NCBI GenBank assembly: GCA_963697355.1 | Contig: CAVONV010000006.1 | Span: forward strand, 1 to 64,000 | Length of the DNA stretch: 64,000 bases | Origin: CAVONV01 sp963697355 | Lineage (GTDB): Bacteria > Acidobacteriota > Vicinamibacteria > Marinacidobacterales > DATDRI01 | Direction: 5' to 3' | Part shown: one piece after another, positions 17,389 to 26,374 of the stretch | Numbering within the stretch: the stretch's first letter is position 1 | Layout: each line of letters begins with the position of its first letter | The notes under the pieces: generated by a model | Told to the model about the DNA's origin: nothing | Seen by the model: the letters and a program-made list of their open reading frames with translations, nothing else | The model's database searches: none | Made by a program: the position numbers and the translations under genes

Positions 17389-19008
17389 ATGAACGCCTTT
17401 TACCAGCACCATAAGGATAACATCGTTTTCCACTACGGTTGCTTTGACCGCATCCTTCTGCATGCCTTTATTCCACCGTTTTATCAACCCGAGCGGGTCA
17501 AAGGCTTTTTCGACACCTGCCGCGGCATCTATCCCGTGACAAGGCAAGTGCTTAGAGACATCGCCGCTCAATATCGAAACTGGATTGCCAATCGCTCCAA
17601 GGCGTGGGGGGTTCCCGTCTTAGAACAACCCCATCAGCGACGCGATGACTTCATCGACCCCTACTTTCGCCGGGCTCGCCCGGACCGTATCGTCGCCATC
17701 ATCAAGGCTCGAGAACCCGCCAACATCGTGATCAGTATTGGCTCCAAGAAAACCAAGGGTTATCACCTCCAGCTCAGCTTCCGCTGGGTGCAACAGTTCA
17801 CCTTTTATATCAACGACCGAGATTTCGGAAGAATGTTTGTTCGCGTCTGTCCCTACTTTCCCTTCTCCACTCGTATCTATCTCAACCAGCACCACTGGCT
17901 GGCCAACCAGATGAGCAAACTCGGTATCCGCTTCAAACAGTGTGGCAACTCCTTTATTCATTGTGGCGACCCCGACACCCTGCAGCGTCTTGCCGATTCC
18001 TTGACCCCACAGCAGATTCGTCGCTGTGTCTACAAGTGGTTGAACAAGCTCGTCTTGTTCTTCACTCCGAAGGAACAACATTCGGGACTGAGGCATCAGC
18101 TCTTCTTCTCCCAAGTCGAATACTGCGACAACCTCATCTTCCACCGTCGCGCAAGCCTCGACCGATTGGGACAGCGGTTGCTCGATGCCAATCGCGAGAT
18201 CGGACAACCCGATAAACTCACCGTGATCTTTGGTCGCCGTATCCACCGAACACATTCGGGCAAGCTCAAAAGCTGCATCGACGATATGAAGCTCGCCAAT
18301 CCGGTCATCCGCAGCCACTACAAGAACGGCTTCATCAAACAATATGTTCGAGACCATCGGCTGCTCCGCACGGAGGCAACCACCAATGACCTACGGGACT
18401 ACGGCATCCGTAAAGCCGTCGAGCACTTGCCCACCGTTCGCGACACCATGAAGGCCATCACCACAAACTATCTCAACGTTCAACAAGACATCTTGGAGAG
18501 CTTTATCGATCGTGGGCAACTCCAACAGCTTCTTCAGCCGACAATCTCGCCAAGTGGCAAGCGCATTCCAGGACTCAGACCCACTCACCCTCGTTTACTC
18601 GCACTCATGAAAGCCTTGGTGCGCTTCTCTCATGTACCCGCCCAGGGAACTTTTGCTACCACCGAACTTCGCCCTCATGTGCTTAGAGCCCTCGATTGTC
18701 CTCCCGAGCAGCTCAGCCTCGCTTCCATTCGCTACGAACTATCCAAGCTACGGGCGAAAGGACTTGTTGTTAAGATTCCGCATTCTAATCGTTATCGACT
18801 CTCGCCCTGCGGATACCGTCTCTGTGTTCTCTGGTTGAAGCTCTTTCATAAAATCTATGCGCCTCTCACCTCAGCAATTATCAAACCTTTCTCCGCAGAC
18901 ACGGAACTTGCAGCCGAAAAAAACACCCCCCTCGACCAACTCTATCTTTCCGTCGACAAAGCACTGGACTATCTTTTCGCCGGCGTCGGATTAAAGGTGG
19001 CCGCTTGA
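17389..19008 (+). CDS. Protein of unknown function, C-terminal winged-helix-like region
   Basis: A 539-residue protein that I cannot place in a named family. The ATG at 17389 has a full AAGGAGGT ribosome site seven bases upstream. The N-terminal half is rich in aromatic and basic residues (FYQHHKDNIVFHYGCFDRIL, then FYINDRDFGRMFVRVCPYFP and LNQHHWLANQM), with no nucleotide or metal motif I can name. The C-terminal part (about residues 415-480) resembles a winged-helix fold: SLASIRYELSKLRAKGLVVK and then a wing-like NRYRLSPCGYRLC. The codon choice looks less GC-rich than that of neighbours, and the gene is divergent from an S23 protein next to a short tandem repeat. A nucleic-acid-binding protein of a mobile element is possible but not shown. 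Confidence 0.6.
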   Translation: MNAFYQHHKDNIVFHYGCFDRILLHAFIPPFYQPERVKGFFDTCRGIYPVTRQVLRDIAAQYRNWIANRSKAWGVPVLEQPHQRRDDFIDPYFRRARPDRIVAIIKAREPANIVISIGSKKTKGYHLQLSFRWVQQFTFYINDRDFGRMFVRVCPYFPFSTRIYLNQHHWLANQMSKLGIRFKQCGNSFIHCGDPDTLQRLADSLTPQQIRRCVYKWLNKLVLFFTPKEQHSGLRHQLFFSQVEYCDNLIFHRRASLDRLGQRLLDANREIGQPDKLTVIFGRRIHRTHSGKLKSCIDDMKLANPVIRSHYKNGFIKQYVRDHRLLRTEATTNDLRDYGIRKAVEHLPTVRDTMKAITTNYLNVQQDILESFIDRGQLQQLLQPTISPSGKRIPGLRPTHPRLLALMKALVRFSHVPAQGTFATTELRPHVLRALDCPPEQLSLASIRYELSKLRAKGLVVKIPHSNRYRLSPCGYRLCVLWLKLFHKIYAPLTSAIIKPFSADTELAAEKNTPLDQLYLSVDKALDYLFAGVGLKVAA

Positions 19009-19624
19009 TATCATCTAATAGAGGCCCACTAGGGAGAAGTCAAGGCTTCATAGAAGATTGGTTCGAGTTCGCACGATTTCCGGTACCTTGGCCTGGCGGA
19101 GACGCAATAGGGACTCGTTCTGTTCTGGCGCTCGGGAGCAGCTGAAGCTGAGAATCGTTGCGATTGGAAGTACAAGAAAGAACATCGAGTGAACGCCTCT
19201 CGCAAAGGTCATGAACGCCTCCATGTGAGATGAGGTAAGGTCCCGGTTGCTGCATTCAATAACAAATAGGAGATTCCGTCAAAACTCCCCACGTCACTAA
19301 CGGTTGGCAGCTGACTGTGACAAGAGATCGAATCGTTGAGCGATGTGCGAAAGCAAGGGAGTTTGTGGTGAGTTTGTGGAGAGGGGAAAGAGGTGTTTGG
19401 GATGACCGGTTTGAAAAGAAACTACGGGTACTGGCGCGGTATTTTCGACCCTGTGGTCTGGAAGTAAACTGATCCTGGGTCGGCAAGATCATAGACGAGA
19501 AATAACGCTGCGGAAGACTTCGGCTCACTTGATCCATCGCTATTGTCGCCGAATGCCGGCGTTATGTTATTGTTGGCTGGGCATACGAAAGTCGTTGAGA
19601 CTCCTTGATATCGAGGGTTCAAAA
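19009..19624. other. Gene-free stretch
   Basis: 616 bases without a coding region I can support. Both strands have only short frames without family resemblance. It separates the unknown 539-residue protein from the Tat-tagged hydrolase and has a lower GC content by eye than the flanks. I see no inverted repeat that would mark the end of an element. Confidence 0.5.
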
Positions 19625-21334
19625 ATGAAGAGTAATCGCAGGGATTTCTTGAAGAGCGCGGGAGTAGCGGGAGTGGGCCTGGGCCTAGGAGGTTGGTCTC
19701 CATTCGCTTTCGCTCAGGGTTCCGGAAACACAAGACCGTCATTTGCTTCCGCCGGACATTCTGCCCGTCGTGTTCCTGAGTGGTTCCGACTTCGAGATGG
19801 GATATCAATACGGCCAGCAGGCGGCAGCCCACGTCTATCTCAATACGGAGGCTTCATGGGCGTCGGCTCTTGCAGCGCCTCAGCCACGATGAGGTCCGGA
19901 AAGGACTCAAGGCTTGCCAGTACCATATCCAAGAACACACTCCAGAAATCATCGAAATGGTCAAGGGTATGGCCGCTGGGGCAACGGCGGCCGGATACGA
20001 TGTCTCCTATGAAGATGCCTTGATGATGAACTGTGTGCTGCCCGACCCGGCCAAGGCGCACTTCCCACCCGGCGCGGAAGAGAATGAGCTGCCGCCACGG
20101 AAGAGTTGTTCCGTGTGCTCCGCCTGGGACAGCGCGACAAAGGATGGACGTCTCATCGGCCTGGATACCGTCGACGGAGGCGGGGACGCTTTTCGCGCCG
20201 TAGTCATCGTGGCATTTCCCGACGACGGCCACAACTACATGTGCGGCGCCGTCGCAGGTGAGATGGGTGAGCACTTCTACATCAACAACAACGGTATGTT
20301 TATCGGCAACAGCGGGGGCGGTGCCTCACCTAGAGCAGAAGACTCCGACTACGGTCTGTGTTGGGCGAATGCATTGCCGCACATCATTCGCTTTGCCGAC
20401 AACGCCGTTGAAGCCAGGGATATGATGACGTCGTTCCCGATCAACTTCCCTGAGAACTTCCATTTCGTCGACCAGCAGCACAACTCATTTGTCGTCGAAA
20501 AGACCGCCGCTATACAAGCAGTTCGCAGCTCGGGTGATTTCGGTGAGAACGACTTCCTCTTTTCTACGAACACTTACCTGCACAAAGACATGGGAGTCAC
20601 GAAGTTTGGACCTTTCGTCAAGCAACACGGCGGATATGATCCCTACTCGTCGCCGAGAAACATGCTTTTCTGGGACATGCTCCATAACTACCATGGCAAG
20701 ATCGACGTGGAATTCATGAAGATGATTCTACGCTTTCCCGGAAATCCGCCTCCAAATCCTCCCGCGGACGGATGGGATGCCAAGATCTGCCGTCCCACGA
20801 ACGGCTGGGTATCGGTGAGCGTTCCGCATGCCGGCGACGAAGGTGTCGCAAACGTCTGCACCGGGCCTGCCGGTCGAGTCATCCACTCCTCTATGGCGTC
20901 AAACGGAAAGGAGATGCGGACCAACTATCAGTACATCGACGGCACGCATACCTTCTATCGGTTGAGGCTGGCCGCCAATCCCAAATGCAGTCGTAGGTCA
21001 GGCGAGGGACGACGCGAAGAACGACATAGCCACCGCCTACGCCGAGTTGATGCAGCTCAACTACCGGGATACCGGCTACGCGGCGTTGGAGGACCTCTTT
21101 TCTCTGGCGAACGCCGAGTACTACGAGGGGAACATTGCATCTGACCAGGCGCTGTTGAGCAGTGGGAATGACGCACTCCGGTATTTCGCGAAGGCAGCGA
21201 CGAAGTATACGCGTTCCCAGGCCCACGCCAGGCAGGTTTACGAAGCACTGGTCCCGCAGCCGACCAGCCCTTCGGACCTGGGTTTGAGGCCCTTCGGCGG
21301 CGACTGGGCCAGCTGGGAAACCACTGTGAAGTAG
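19625..21334 (+). CDS. C45-family-like hydrolase, Tat-exported, frame broken three times
   Basis: The product starts MKSNRRDFLKSAGVAGVG, a twin-arginine signal. The mature part resembles C45 peptidases / acyl-CoA:6-APA acyltransferase-type Ntn hydrolases and the phospholipase B-like group: GSDFEMGYQYGQQAAAHVYL, MVKGMAAGATAAGYDVS, MNCVLP, then CSVCSAWDSATKDGRLIGLD with the likely nucleophile Cys. The conserved sequence moves through three frames: near 19710, near 19880 and at 20983-20985. Removing one G from the GGG near 19709 gives AQVPETQDRH; removing one A from the AAA at 20983 gives NPNAVVGQARDDAKND. The protein is otherwise complete to the stop at 21334, so sequencing error is likelier than decay. 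Substrate unknown; an amide or ester bond is typical. Confidence 0.7.
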
Positions 21335-21477
21335 ACAGAAGTGGTTTCAGTATTGACCGGCGGTCCGAATTCCCTCCGGTGAGCCAAAAGGCCTCGCGAG
21401 CCTGTCGACTCTTCTAGTTCGCACCTTGATGGTATATCGATCTCGAAAGATGCTCCCTGAAAGGAAGAGCTGAAGCG

Positions 21478-22737
21478 ATGGCCCGAACCATACTGTTCCT
21501 GGTTGCAGGTGGGTTCCTTCTCCTAGCAAGGGCGCCTGTTCCCACGCATGCTGAGTTGGTGATTGCACCTCAGGAGGTCACCGCTAATCAAACCATTGGC
21601 GCGCCGTCGGGCTCTGGTCCGGTCGCCCAGTTCTTGTTTGACGGAACCCTCGACAATGCCGCTGGCGCTTCCGCCATAAGAAATGCCGGTGCGCCAGTCT
21701 CGTTTGAACGCGGGCTTGATGGAATGGCTCTGAGGTTGGGTTCTAGTGACCACTGGCCGGCGCTTCCGTCACCGGTGAGCAACAACGCCGTGGCTTCGAT
21801 CGAGATCGGGGAGAAGAGCTTTATCTTCAGTTTCAATGGCCTGGGCTCAGGCAAGACCTGGAGGGACGTCGGGAGCTTGGCTTTCCAATGCGAGGTAGGC
21901 AACGATGCTTGGACCGTCTTGGATGATGTGCCGGGAGGTGAAGGCAGGCTAGCGACCGTCGCGGTCGGGGTGGGCGATGGGGTGTTCATTTTCGGCGGTT
22001 ACACGGTCGCTGAGGACGGAACGGAAAAGTCTGCCCCGTGGGTGCACCGCTATGATCCGGTGGCACGGCGCTTCGAGCAATGTTCGCCCATGCCGGTACC
22101 GGTTGACGACTCGGTATCTCTGCTTTATGGGAACCGATACATTTACTTGGTGAGCGGATGGCACGATACGGATAACGTGAACTTGGTCCAGGTTTATGAC
22201 ACCGAGACCGATCAATGGTTCGAGGCGACACCCTACCCGGGAGCGGCGGTGTTTGGACACGCGGGGGGCATCGTAGGCAACCGGATGGTGATTGCTGACG
22301 GGACGAGAGTCGTTGCGGGGGAAACCGATCGGCGGTTGCGTTTTGCCATCTCGGACGATTGCTATCTTGGATCGATCGACATGGAGGACCCGGCCCGAAT
22401 CGATTGGAAGGTGTTGCCGGCCCATCCCGGTGTACCGCTCTACCGCATGGCCTCTGTGGGGACCGGTTCAGGTGGCGAACGCGTGCTGTTTGCCGGTGGT
22501 TCCGATAATCCTTACAACTACGACGGCGTGGGTTATAACGGTGTGCCCTCGGAGCCCTCGCCCCGGATCTTTGCCTTCAACCTCGATAGCGACGAATGGG
22601 AAGAGTTGGGAGCCTTGAAGGTTGCCACCATGGACCACCGAGCTCTCTTGCAGGTGGGGAGTGAGTTCGTCATCGTGGGAGGTATGGTGTTCGGTCAGAA
22701 GGTCACCGATCGTGTAGGAACCTTTGTCCTCCAGTGA
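21478..22737 (+). CDS. Secreted kelch-repeat beta-propeller protein
   Basis: A 419-residue protein with a Sec signal (ARTILFLVAGGFLLLARAPV, cleavage after THA). Kelch repeats follow, each with a GG pair and a spaced Tyr and Trp: VGDGVFIFGGYTVAEDG, NRYIYLVSGWHDTDN with VQVYDTETDQWFEATPYP, FAGGSDNPYNYDG with FNLDSDEWEELGAL, and a last VGSEFVIVGGMVFG. Such propellers occur in galactose-oxidase-like and sialate-mutarotase-like proteins, but no catalytic residues can be assigned here. It follows the C45-like gene by about 140 bases on the same strand. Likely periplasmic or extracellular binding protein. Confidence 0.8.
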   Translation: MARTILFLVAGGFLLLARAPVPTHAELVIAPQEVTANQTIGAPSGSGPVAQFLFDGTLDNAAGASAIRNAGAPVSFERGLDGMALRLGSSDHWPALPSPVSNNAVASIEIGEKSFIFSFNGLGSGKTWRDVGSLAFQCEVGNDAWTVLDDVPGGEGRLATVAVGVGDGVFIFGGYTVAEDGTEKSAPWVHRYDPVARRFEQCSPMPVPVDDSVSLLYGNRYIYLVSGWHDTDNVNLVQVYDTETDQWFEATPYPGAAVFGHAGGIVGNRMVIADGTRVVAGETDRRLRFAISDDCYLGSIDMEDPARIDWKVLPAHPGVPLYRMASVGTGSGGERVLFAGGSDNPYNYDGVGYNGVPSEPSPRIFAFNLDSDEWEELGALKVATMDHRALLQVGSEFVIVGGMVFGQKVTDRVGTFVLQ

Positions 22738-23107
22738 CGGCGGAGGGCGGGAAGAAGAGGTGCCATTCACGTTATTCCGTTGTTTCGGTTACCAGCAGTA
22801 GCTCAGTAGGGTGCCCGGGCGCCCTTTGTTTCGTGTTTCCTGTGGCTTCATCGACCCTACTGCAACAGCGCAGGCGAATTGGCCGATCTGGCCTGCATGA
22901 GATGTCGACTTAAGGAACGAGTTGCTGGTTCTGGGCCATGAGCTGTCGGTTTAGGGAAGAGGCTGCAGAAGCTGTCAACAATAGCGTAATAACGTGCCTG
23001 GCACCTTTTTCTTTTTCGCGCGTCAGGCCTGCGAAAAGGCCGATTTGATGCCGACAACTAGAATACACTAGAATATATGAGAATATAATTGGTGTCAGGA
23101 GCGGAAA
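22738..23107. other. Gene-free stretch upstream of the toxin-antitoxin pair
   Basis: 370 bases without a supported gene. It contains the palindrome GTGCCTGGCAC at 22994-23004 followed by two T-runs separated by one C, which is like the GTGCCTGGCACC element often scattered in genomes of this kind and also like a weak terminator. Its last 50 bases hold the phased operator repeats and promoter of the RHH/RelE pair. Confidence 0.5.
23060..23089 (+). promoter_or_regulatory. Phased AGAATA repeats with -10 box before the RHH antitoxin
   Basis: AGAATA occurs three times at exact 10-base steps (23060, 23070, 23080), putting all copies on one helix face. The last copy overlaps a perfect TATAAT at 23084-23089, 18 bases before the antitoxin ATG. 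Ribbon-helix-helix antitoxins bind short direct repeats of this kind to repress their own operon. No clear -35 box is visible. Confidence 0.6.
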
Positions 23108-23350
23108 ATGGCAAAAGTAGTGACTTTGAGGCTGGATGAGGAGATCTATCGAGAGTTCCGTGAGGCCGCAGAAGCGGAGCGTCGTCCGCTTTCTAACCTT
23201 ATTGAGACGGCGGCTCTAGCGAAGATTCGAGAGCAACAGTTTGTCGATGATGTCGAGATGGCTGAAATCCTCAGCAATGAGGATTTGATGAAGAGGCTAC
23301 GAGCCGGCTCTCGCAACGTGCGGGGGCATAAAGGGCGCTTCGTTGAATAG
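23108..23350 (+). CDS. Ribbon-helix-helix antitoxin
   Basis: An 80-residue protein starting AKVVTLRLDEEIYREFREAA, a typical ribbon-helix-helix strand plus first helix, then RRPLSNLIETAALAKIRE for the second helix. The acidic C-terminal part would wrap the toxin. The ATG has a GGAG ribosome site. The stop overlaps the start of the RelE-like toxin by eight bases, the usual arrangement for coupled translation. Three phased AGAATA repeats over the promoter fit autorepression. Confidence 0.85.
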   Translation: MAKVVTLRLDEEIYREFREAAEAERRPLSNLIETAALAKIREQQFVDDVEMAEILSNEDLMKRLRAGSRNVRGHKGRFVE

Positions 23351-23621
23351 ATATCGGATTTTCGAGTCGGCTCAATTCCAGAAAGACATCGAACATATTA
23401 CCCGTTCAGGTCAGGCTGATATCGTTACGAGACTGAGAGAAGTCGTTTATCCACAATTGAAGGTTTTCCCTCACTTCGGTCCTAACATCCGTAAGCTCAA
23501 GAACTTCACTCCAGAAACGTGGCGATTCAGGATTGGGGCATGGCGCTTCTTTTACGAGATCGATGACAAAGATCATATCGTTTTCATGACGGCTGCATCG
23601 CACCGCGGGTCAGCTTATTGA
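23343..23621 (+). CDS. RelE/ParE-superfamily toxin
   Basis: A 92-residue protein of the RelE/ParE fold: YRIFESAQFQKDIEHI in helix one, PHFGPNIRKLKNF, then the core strands TWRFRIGAWRFFYEI and HIVFMTAASHRGSAY. The Arg-rich WRFRIGAWRF strand and the late HRGSAY are the positions where RelE toxins carry their RNA-cleaving residues. Known relatives cleave mRNA on the ribosome or, in ParE, block gyrase; which applies here is not decided by sequence. It overlaps the antitoxin gene by eight bases. Confidence 0.85.
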   Translation: MNRYRIFESAQFQKDIEHITRSGQADIVTRLREVVYPQLKVFPHFGPNIRKLKNFTPETWRFRIGAWRFFYEIDDKDHIVFMTAASHRGSAY

Positions 23622-23723
23622 ATCAACAAGGTGGCAACCCCAATGGAATGGTCCTCGAGAGGCTGGTTGACGTCGCTGGTTGTTGAACGCTGACTGCTCT
23701 CATCAAACAACGGAGGGGAATCG

Positions 23724-24425
23724 GTGGAGTTTCTTCTACAAAGTATCTGGGAATCACTAAAGATGATCGGTCGGCTCGACCCGGAGCTCGTTTCCGCACT
23801 AGCAACCACACTTCGGGTGTCGATGACCTCTACAGCGATTGCGGCGTTCGTCGCGCTTCCCCTCGGTTTTCTCATTGCCCGCTATGAGTTCCCCGGTAAG
23901 CGCGCCGTTACCAACCTATTGCGTACGGCCTTGGCATTGCCTACCGTGGTGGCTGGGCTTTTTGTCTACGCCTTCATTGCCCGTAACGCCCCACTCGGCG
24001 AGATGAAGCTCCTCTTCACACCCGCGGCGATCGTGATCGGCCAAGTACTTCTTATCGTTCCCTTGATCACCGCCTTGGTGCACGCCGCGGTGCAGGACAA
24101 CGTCCAGGTCGTTTATGAAGAAGCGCTTCTTCTGGGTGCTTCACCCTTTCAAGCCTCCCTGAAAGCCCTGACGGAATCGCGGTTGGCGGTCACAACTGCC
24201 ATCATGACCGGTTTCGGTCGCGTGGTATCCGAAGTCGGTATTTCGCTCGTGCTTGGTGGGAACATCCGCGGAGTCACACGGACGATCACCACCGCGATCA
24301 CACTGGAGACCAGTCAGGGAGATTTCGCAGTAGCCTTTGCCCTCGGACTCGTTTTGCTGACACTGGTCCTTCTGGTGAATATGATCATTATCCAATCGGC
24401 GGGGGAGCGCCGTGCAGCTCTATAA
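23724..24425 (+). CDS. tupB: Tungstate ABC transporter permease TupB
   Basis: A 233-residue integral membrane permease with five to six helices and the binding-protein-dependent EAA loop (EEALLLGASPFQASLKALTE), followed by GFGRVVSEVGISLVLGGNI, close to TupB/WtpB-type permeases. The start is GTG at 23724 with GGAGGGG upstream. It would bring tungstate into the cell together with a binding protein TupA and an ATPase TupC. Neither is next to it. Immediately after it, from a GTG at 24412, are a few tupC codons and then a stop. The tungsten enzyme AOR follows. Placement beside the AOR supports tungstate rather than molybdate. Confidence 0.85.
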   Translation: MEFLLQSIWESLKMIGRLDPELVSALATTLRVSMTSTAIAAFVALPLGFLIARYEFPGKRAVTNLLRTALALPTVVAGLFVYAFIARNAPLGEMKLLFTPAAIVIGQVLLIVPLITALVHAAVQDNVQVVYEEALLLGASPFQASLKALTESRLAVTTAIMTGFGRVVSEVGISLVLGGNIRGVTRTITTAITLETSQGDFAVAFALGLVLLTLVLLVNMIIIQSAGERRAAL

Positions 24426-24465
24426 GCCCTATTCGGACGTTGTTCATCGGAGACGATGGGGTTAG
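24412..24465 (+). pseudogene. Truncated start of tupC
   Basis: The GTG at 24412 overlaps the end of tupB by 14 bases. It begins VQLYKP and reaches a stop after 17 codons. The complete-looking tupC at 63336 has the same overlap with a tupB end and starts VKIYEL from GTG at the same relative place. So this is most probably the stump of a lost tupC. Confidence 0.6.
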
Positions 24466-24560
24466 AATGACCTCACCATTTGTGGCTCAGTTTGTGGAAA
24501 CGATGACCACCCCAATGTGTTCCAATCGAATCTATTCAGCGCATCCAAGGAGGTACTATC

Positions 24561-26321
24561 ATGTGGATGTTACGTTTGAATATGACCGACCGGAGCTCGA
24601 AGCTCGAGAAGCTTCCTGAAGACTACAAGCTTCTGGCCGGCCGGGGACTGACGTCGACGCTCATCCACGATGAAGTGCCGGCGCATTGCCATCCTCTCGG
24701 CCCCAACAACAAGTTGGTCTTCTCTCCCGGCTTTGTGACCGGTACGCCGGCTCCGACTTCGGCGCGACTCTCGGTGGGTGCCAAGTCGCCGCTCACGGGT
24801 ACGATTAAGGAGTCCAACGTGGGCTCGGAGTGGCCACAGGCTCTAGCCGTCTTGCGCATCCGCGCACTCGTCGTCGAGGGGAAGCCCGAAGAGAAGGACC
24901 ACTTCTGGTCCGCCTACCTATCCTGGGATGAGGCTGCGGGTGAGCCCAAGGCAGAGTTCTCGCCGGCGGACGACTACGTCGGAATGACCTGCCAAGGGGC
25001 TTTCGACAAGGTTTACGAGACGTTCGGCAAAGTGACGATCGCCGGGATAGGTGCTTCAGGTGAGCACCTCTATGGTAACTCCGGTCTCGTTTTCGACGAC
25101 CTCTCTCACCGGGCGACCCGGTACGCGGGAAGAGGCGGCTTGGGCGCGGTCATGGGTAGCAAGGGGCTCAAGTTCATCGTCATCAATCGGAAAAACGCCC
25201 CGGGCGTCGAGATGGCCGACAAGGAGCTTTTTGAAGAAGGGCGGAAGAAACTCACACAGGCGCTGGTTACACATGACATTACCAAGCCCAAGGGTGGTCT
25301 CAACACCTACGGCACGGCGGTTCTCGTCAACGTGATGAATGAAGCCGGCGGACTGCCCACACGCAACTTCGCGAGCGGCCGTTTCGAAGGGGCGCCCAAC
25401 ATCGCTGGTGAAGCGATTTTCGAAGGCAACAAAGAGCGATTGGGAAAGGAACTCTACAATCACGCTTGCAGCCCCGGCTGCATCATTCAATGCTCCAATA
25501 CCTGGCACAAGGAGGACGGCACAGAGCACGTTTCCTGCGTCGAGTACGAGTCGAGCTGGGCGCTCGGAGCCGACTGCGGTATCGACAATTTGGATGACGT
25601 GGCCGAGCTCATTCGTCTGTGCAACGAATACGGATTCGACACCATCGAGGCTGGAACGACCATCGCTGTAGCCATGGAAGCGGGCTTGGCGGAATTCGGT
25701 GACGGCAAGAAAGCTATCGAGTTGCTGCACGAGATGGGTAAGGGCACGCCTCTCGGCCGCATCCTGGGCAACGGGACCGAAACCGCAGCTAGAGTTCTCG
25801 GCGTGGTACGCAGTCCAACCGTCAAGGGGCAGAGCATGCCAGCCTACGAGCCCCGGGCCGTCAAGGGTATCGGTATCACCTATGCCACGACTACCATGGG
25901 TGCCGATCATACCGCGGGCTATACGATTGCCCCCGAGATCCTCAGTGTAGGCGGCAAGTCGGATCCTTTGAGCCCGGAGGGCAAGGCCGAGCTCAGCCGA
26001 GCATTCCAGGCGACGACGGCTTTCATCGACTCCTGCGGCCATTGCCTGTTCATTGCTTTCGCCATCTTGGACATCGCGAGCGGCTTTGAAGGCGTGATGG
26101 ACGAAGTCAACGGTGTCCTAGGCACCAAGTATTCCGTCGAAGATGCCGCCAAGCTAGGTGCCGTGATCTTGCGCAAAGAGAGGGCTTTCAACGAAGCGGC
26201 CGGTTTCACCAAGGTGCATGACCGGCTGCCGGAGTTCATGAGGACCGAGAAGCTCCCTCCACACGATCATATCTTCGACGTTCCCGATGAGGCCCTGGAC
26301 AAGGTCTTCGGTGAGCTGTAA
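24561..26321 (+). CDS. Aldehyde:ferredoxin oxidoreductase (AOR) family, tungsten enzyme
   Basis: A 586-residue AOR-family protein. The N-terminal domain holds the paired cofactor-binding part, with SARLSVGAKSPLTGT and ATRYAGRGGLGAVMGSKGLK, the standard pterin-binding signatures. Cluster cysteines are C303, C307 and C311 (HACSPGCIIQC, a CX3CX3C spacing, unlike the CX2CX3C of Pyrococcus AOR), with C492 and C495 in DSCGHC. A strong AAGGAGGT site precedes the ATG. AOR-family enzymes oxidise aldehydes to acids, or reduce acids, at a tungstopterin centre, usually with ferredoxin. The next gene is the radical SAM maturase known from this kind of cluster, and the previous is tungstate permease. The aldehyde is not known; an aromatic one would fit the benzoate-CoA-ligase gene 30 kb away, which is conjecture. 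Confidence 0.9.
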   Translation: MWMLRLNMTDRSSKLEKLPEDYKLLAGRGLTSTLIHDEVPAHCHPLGPNNKLVFSPGFVTGTPAPTSARLSVGAKSPLTGTIKESNVGSEWPQALAVLRIRALVVEGKPEEKDHFWSAYLSWDEAAGEPKAEFSPADDYVGMTCQGAFDKVYETFGKVTIAGIGASGEHLYGNSGLVFDDLSHRATRYAGRGGLGAVMGSKGLKFIVINRKNAPGVEMADKELFEEGRKKLTQALVTHDITKPKGGLNTYGTAVLVNVMNEAGGLPTRNFASGRFEGAPNIAGEAIFEGNKERLGKELYNHACSPGCIIQCSNTWHKEDGTEHVSCVEYESSWALGADCGIDNLDDVAELIRLCNEYGFDTIEAGTTIAVAMEAGLAEFGDGKKAIELLHEMGKGTPLGRILGNGTETAARVLGVVRSPTVKGQSMPAYEPRAVKGIGITYATTTMGADHTAGYTIAPEILSVGGKSDPLSPEGKAELSRAFQATTAFIDSCGHCLFIAFAILDIASGFEGVMDEVNGVLGTKYSVEDAAKLGAVILRKERAFNEAAGFTKVHDRLPEFMRTEKLPPHDHIFDVPDEALDKVFGEL

Positions 26322-26336
26322 GAACGAGTAACGTCC

Positions 26337-26368
26337 AAGGGCAGGGTCTCACCGAAGCCTGCCCTTTT
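26337..26368 (+). terminator. Hairpin between AOR and maturase genes
   Basis: AAGGGCAGG (26337-26345) and CCTGCCCTT (26358-26366) form a perfect nine-base stem with a twelve-base loop, and the T-run of the right arm continues (TTTT) before GCG. It lies 16 bases after the AOR stop and seven bases before the maturase ATG. It fits a Rho-independent terminator or attenuator that limits maturase expression. Confidence 0.7.
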
Positions 26369-26374
26369 GCGTCG

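Noticed and set aside
17313..17571. N-terminal extension of the S23 protein to 17571
   Set aside because: The extra 86 residues lie antisense to the unknown gene and match nothing in the S23 family, whose N-terminus normally begins near the FRDLLVW stretch.
25056..26042. 328-codon minus-strand open frame antisense to the AOR gene
   Set aside because: Shadow of a GC-rich gene; no family resemblance, and the plus-strand frame is a clear AOR.
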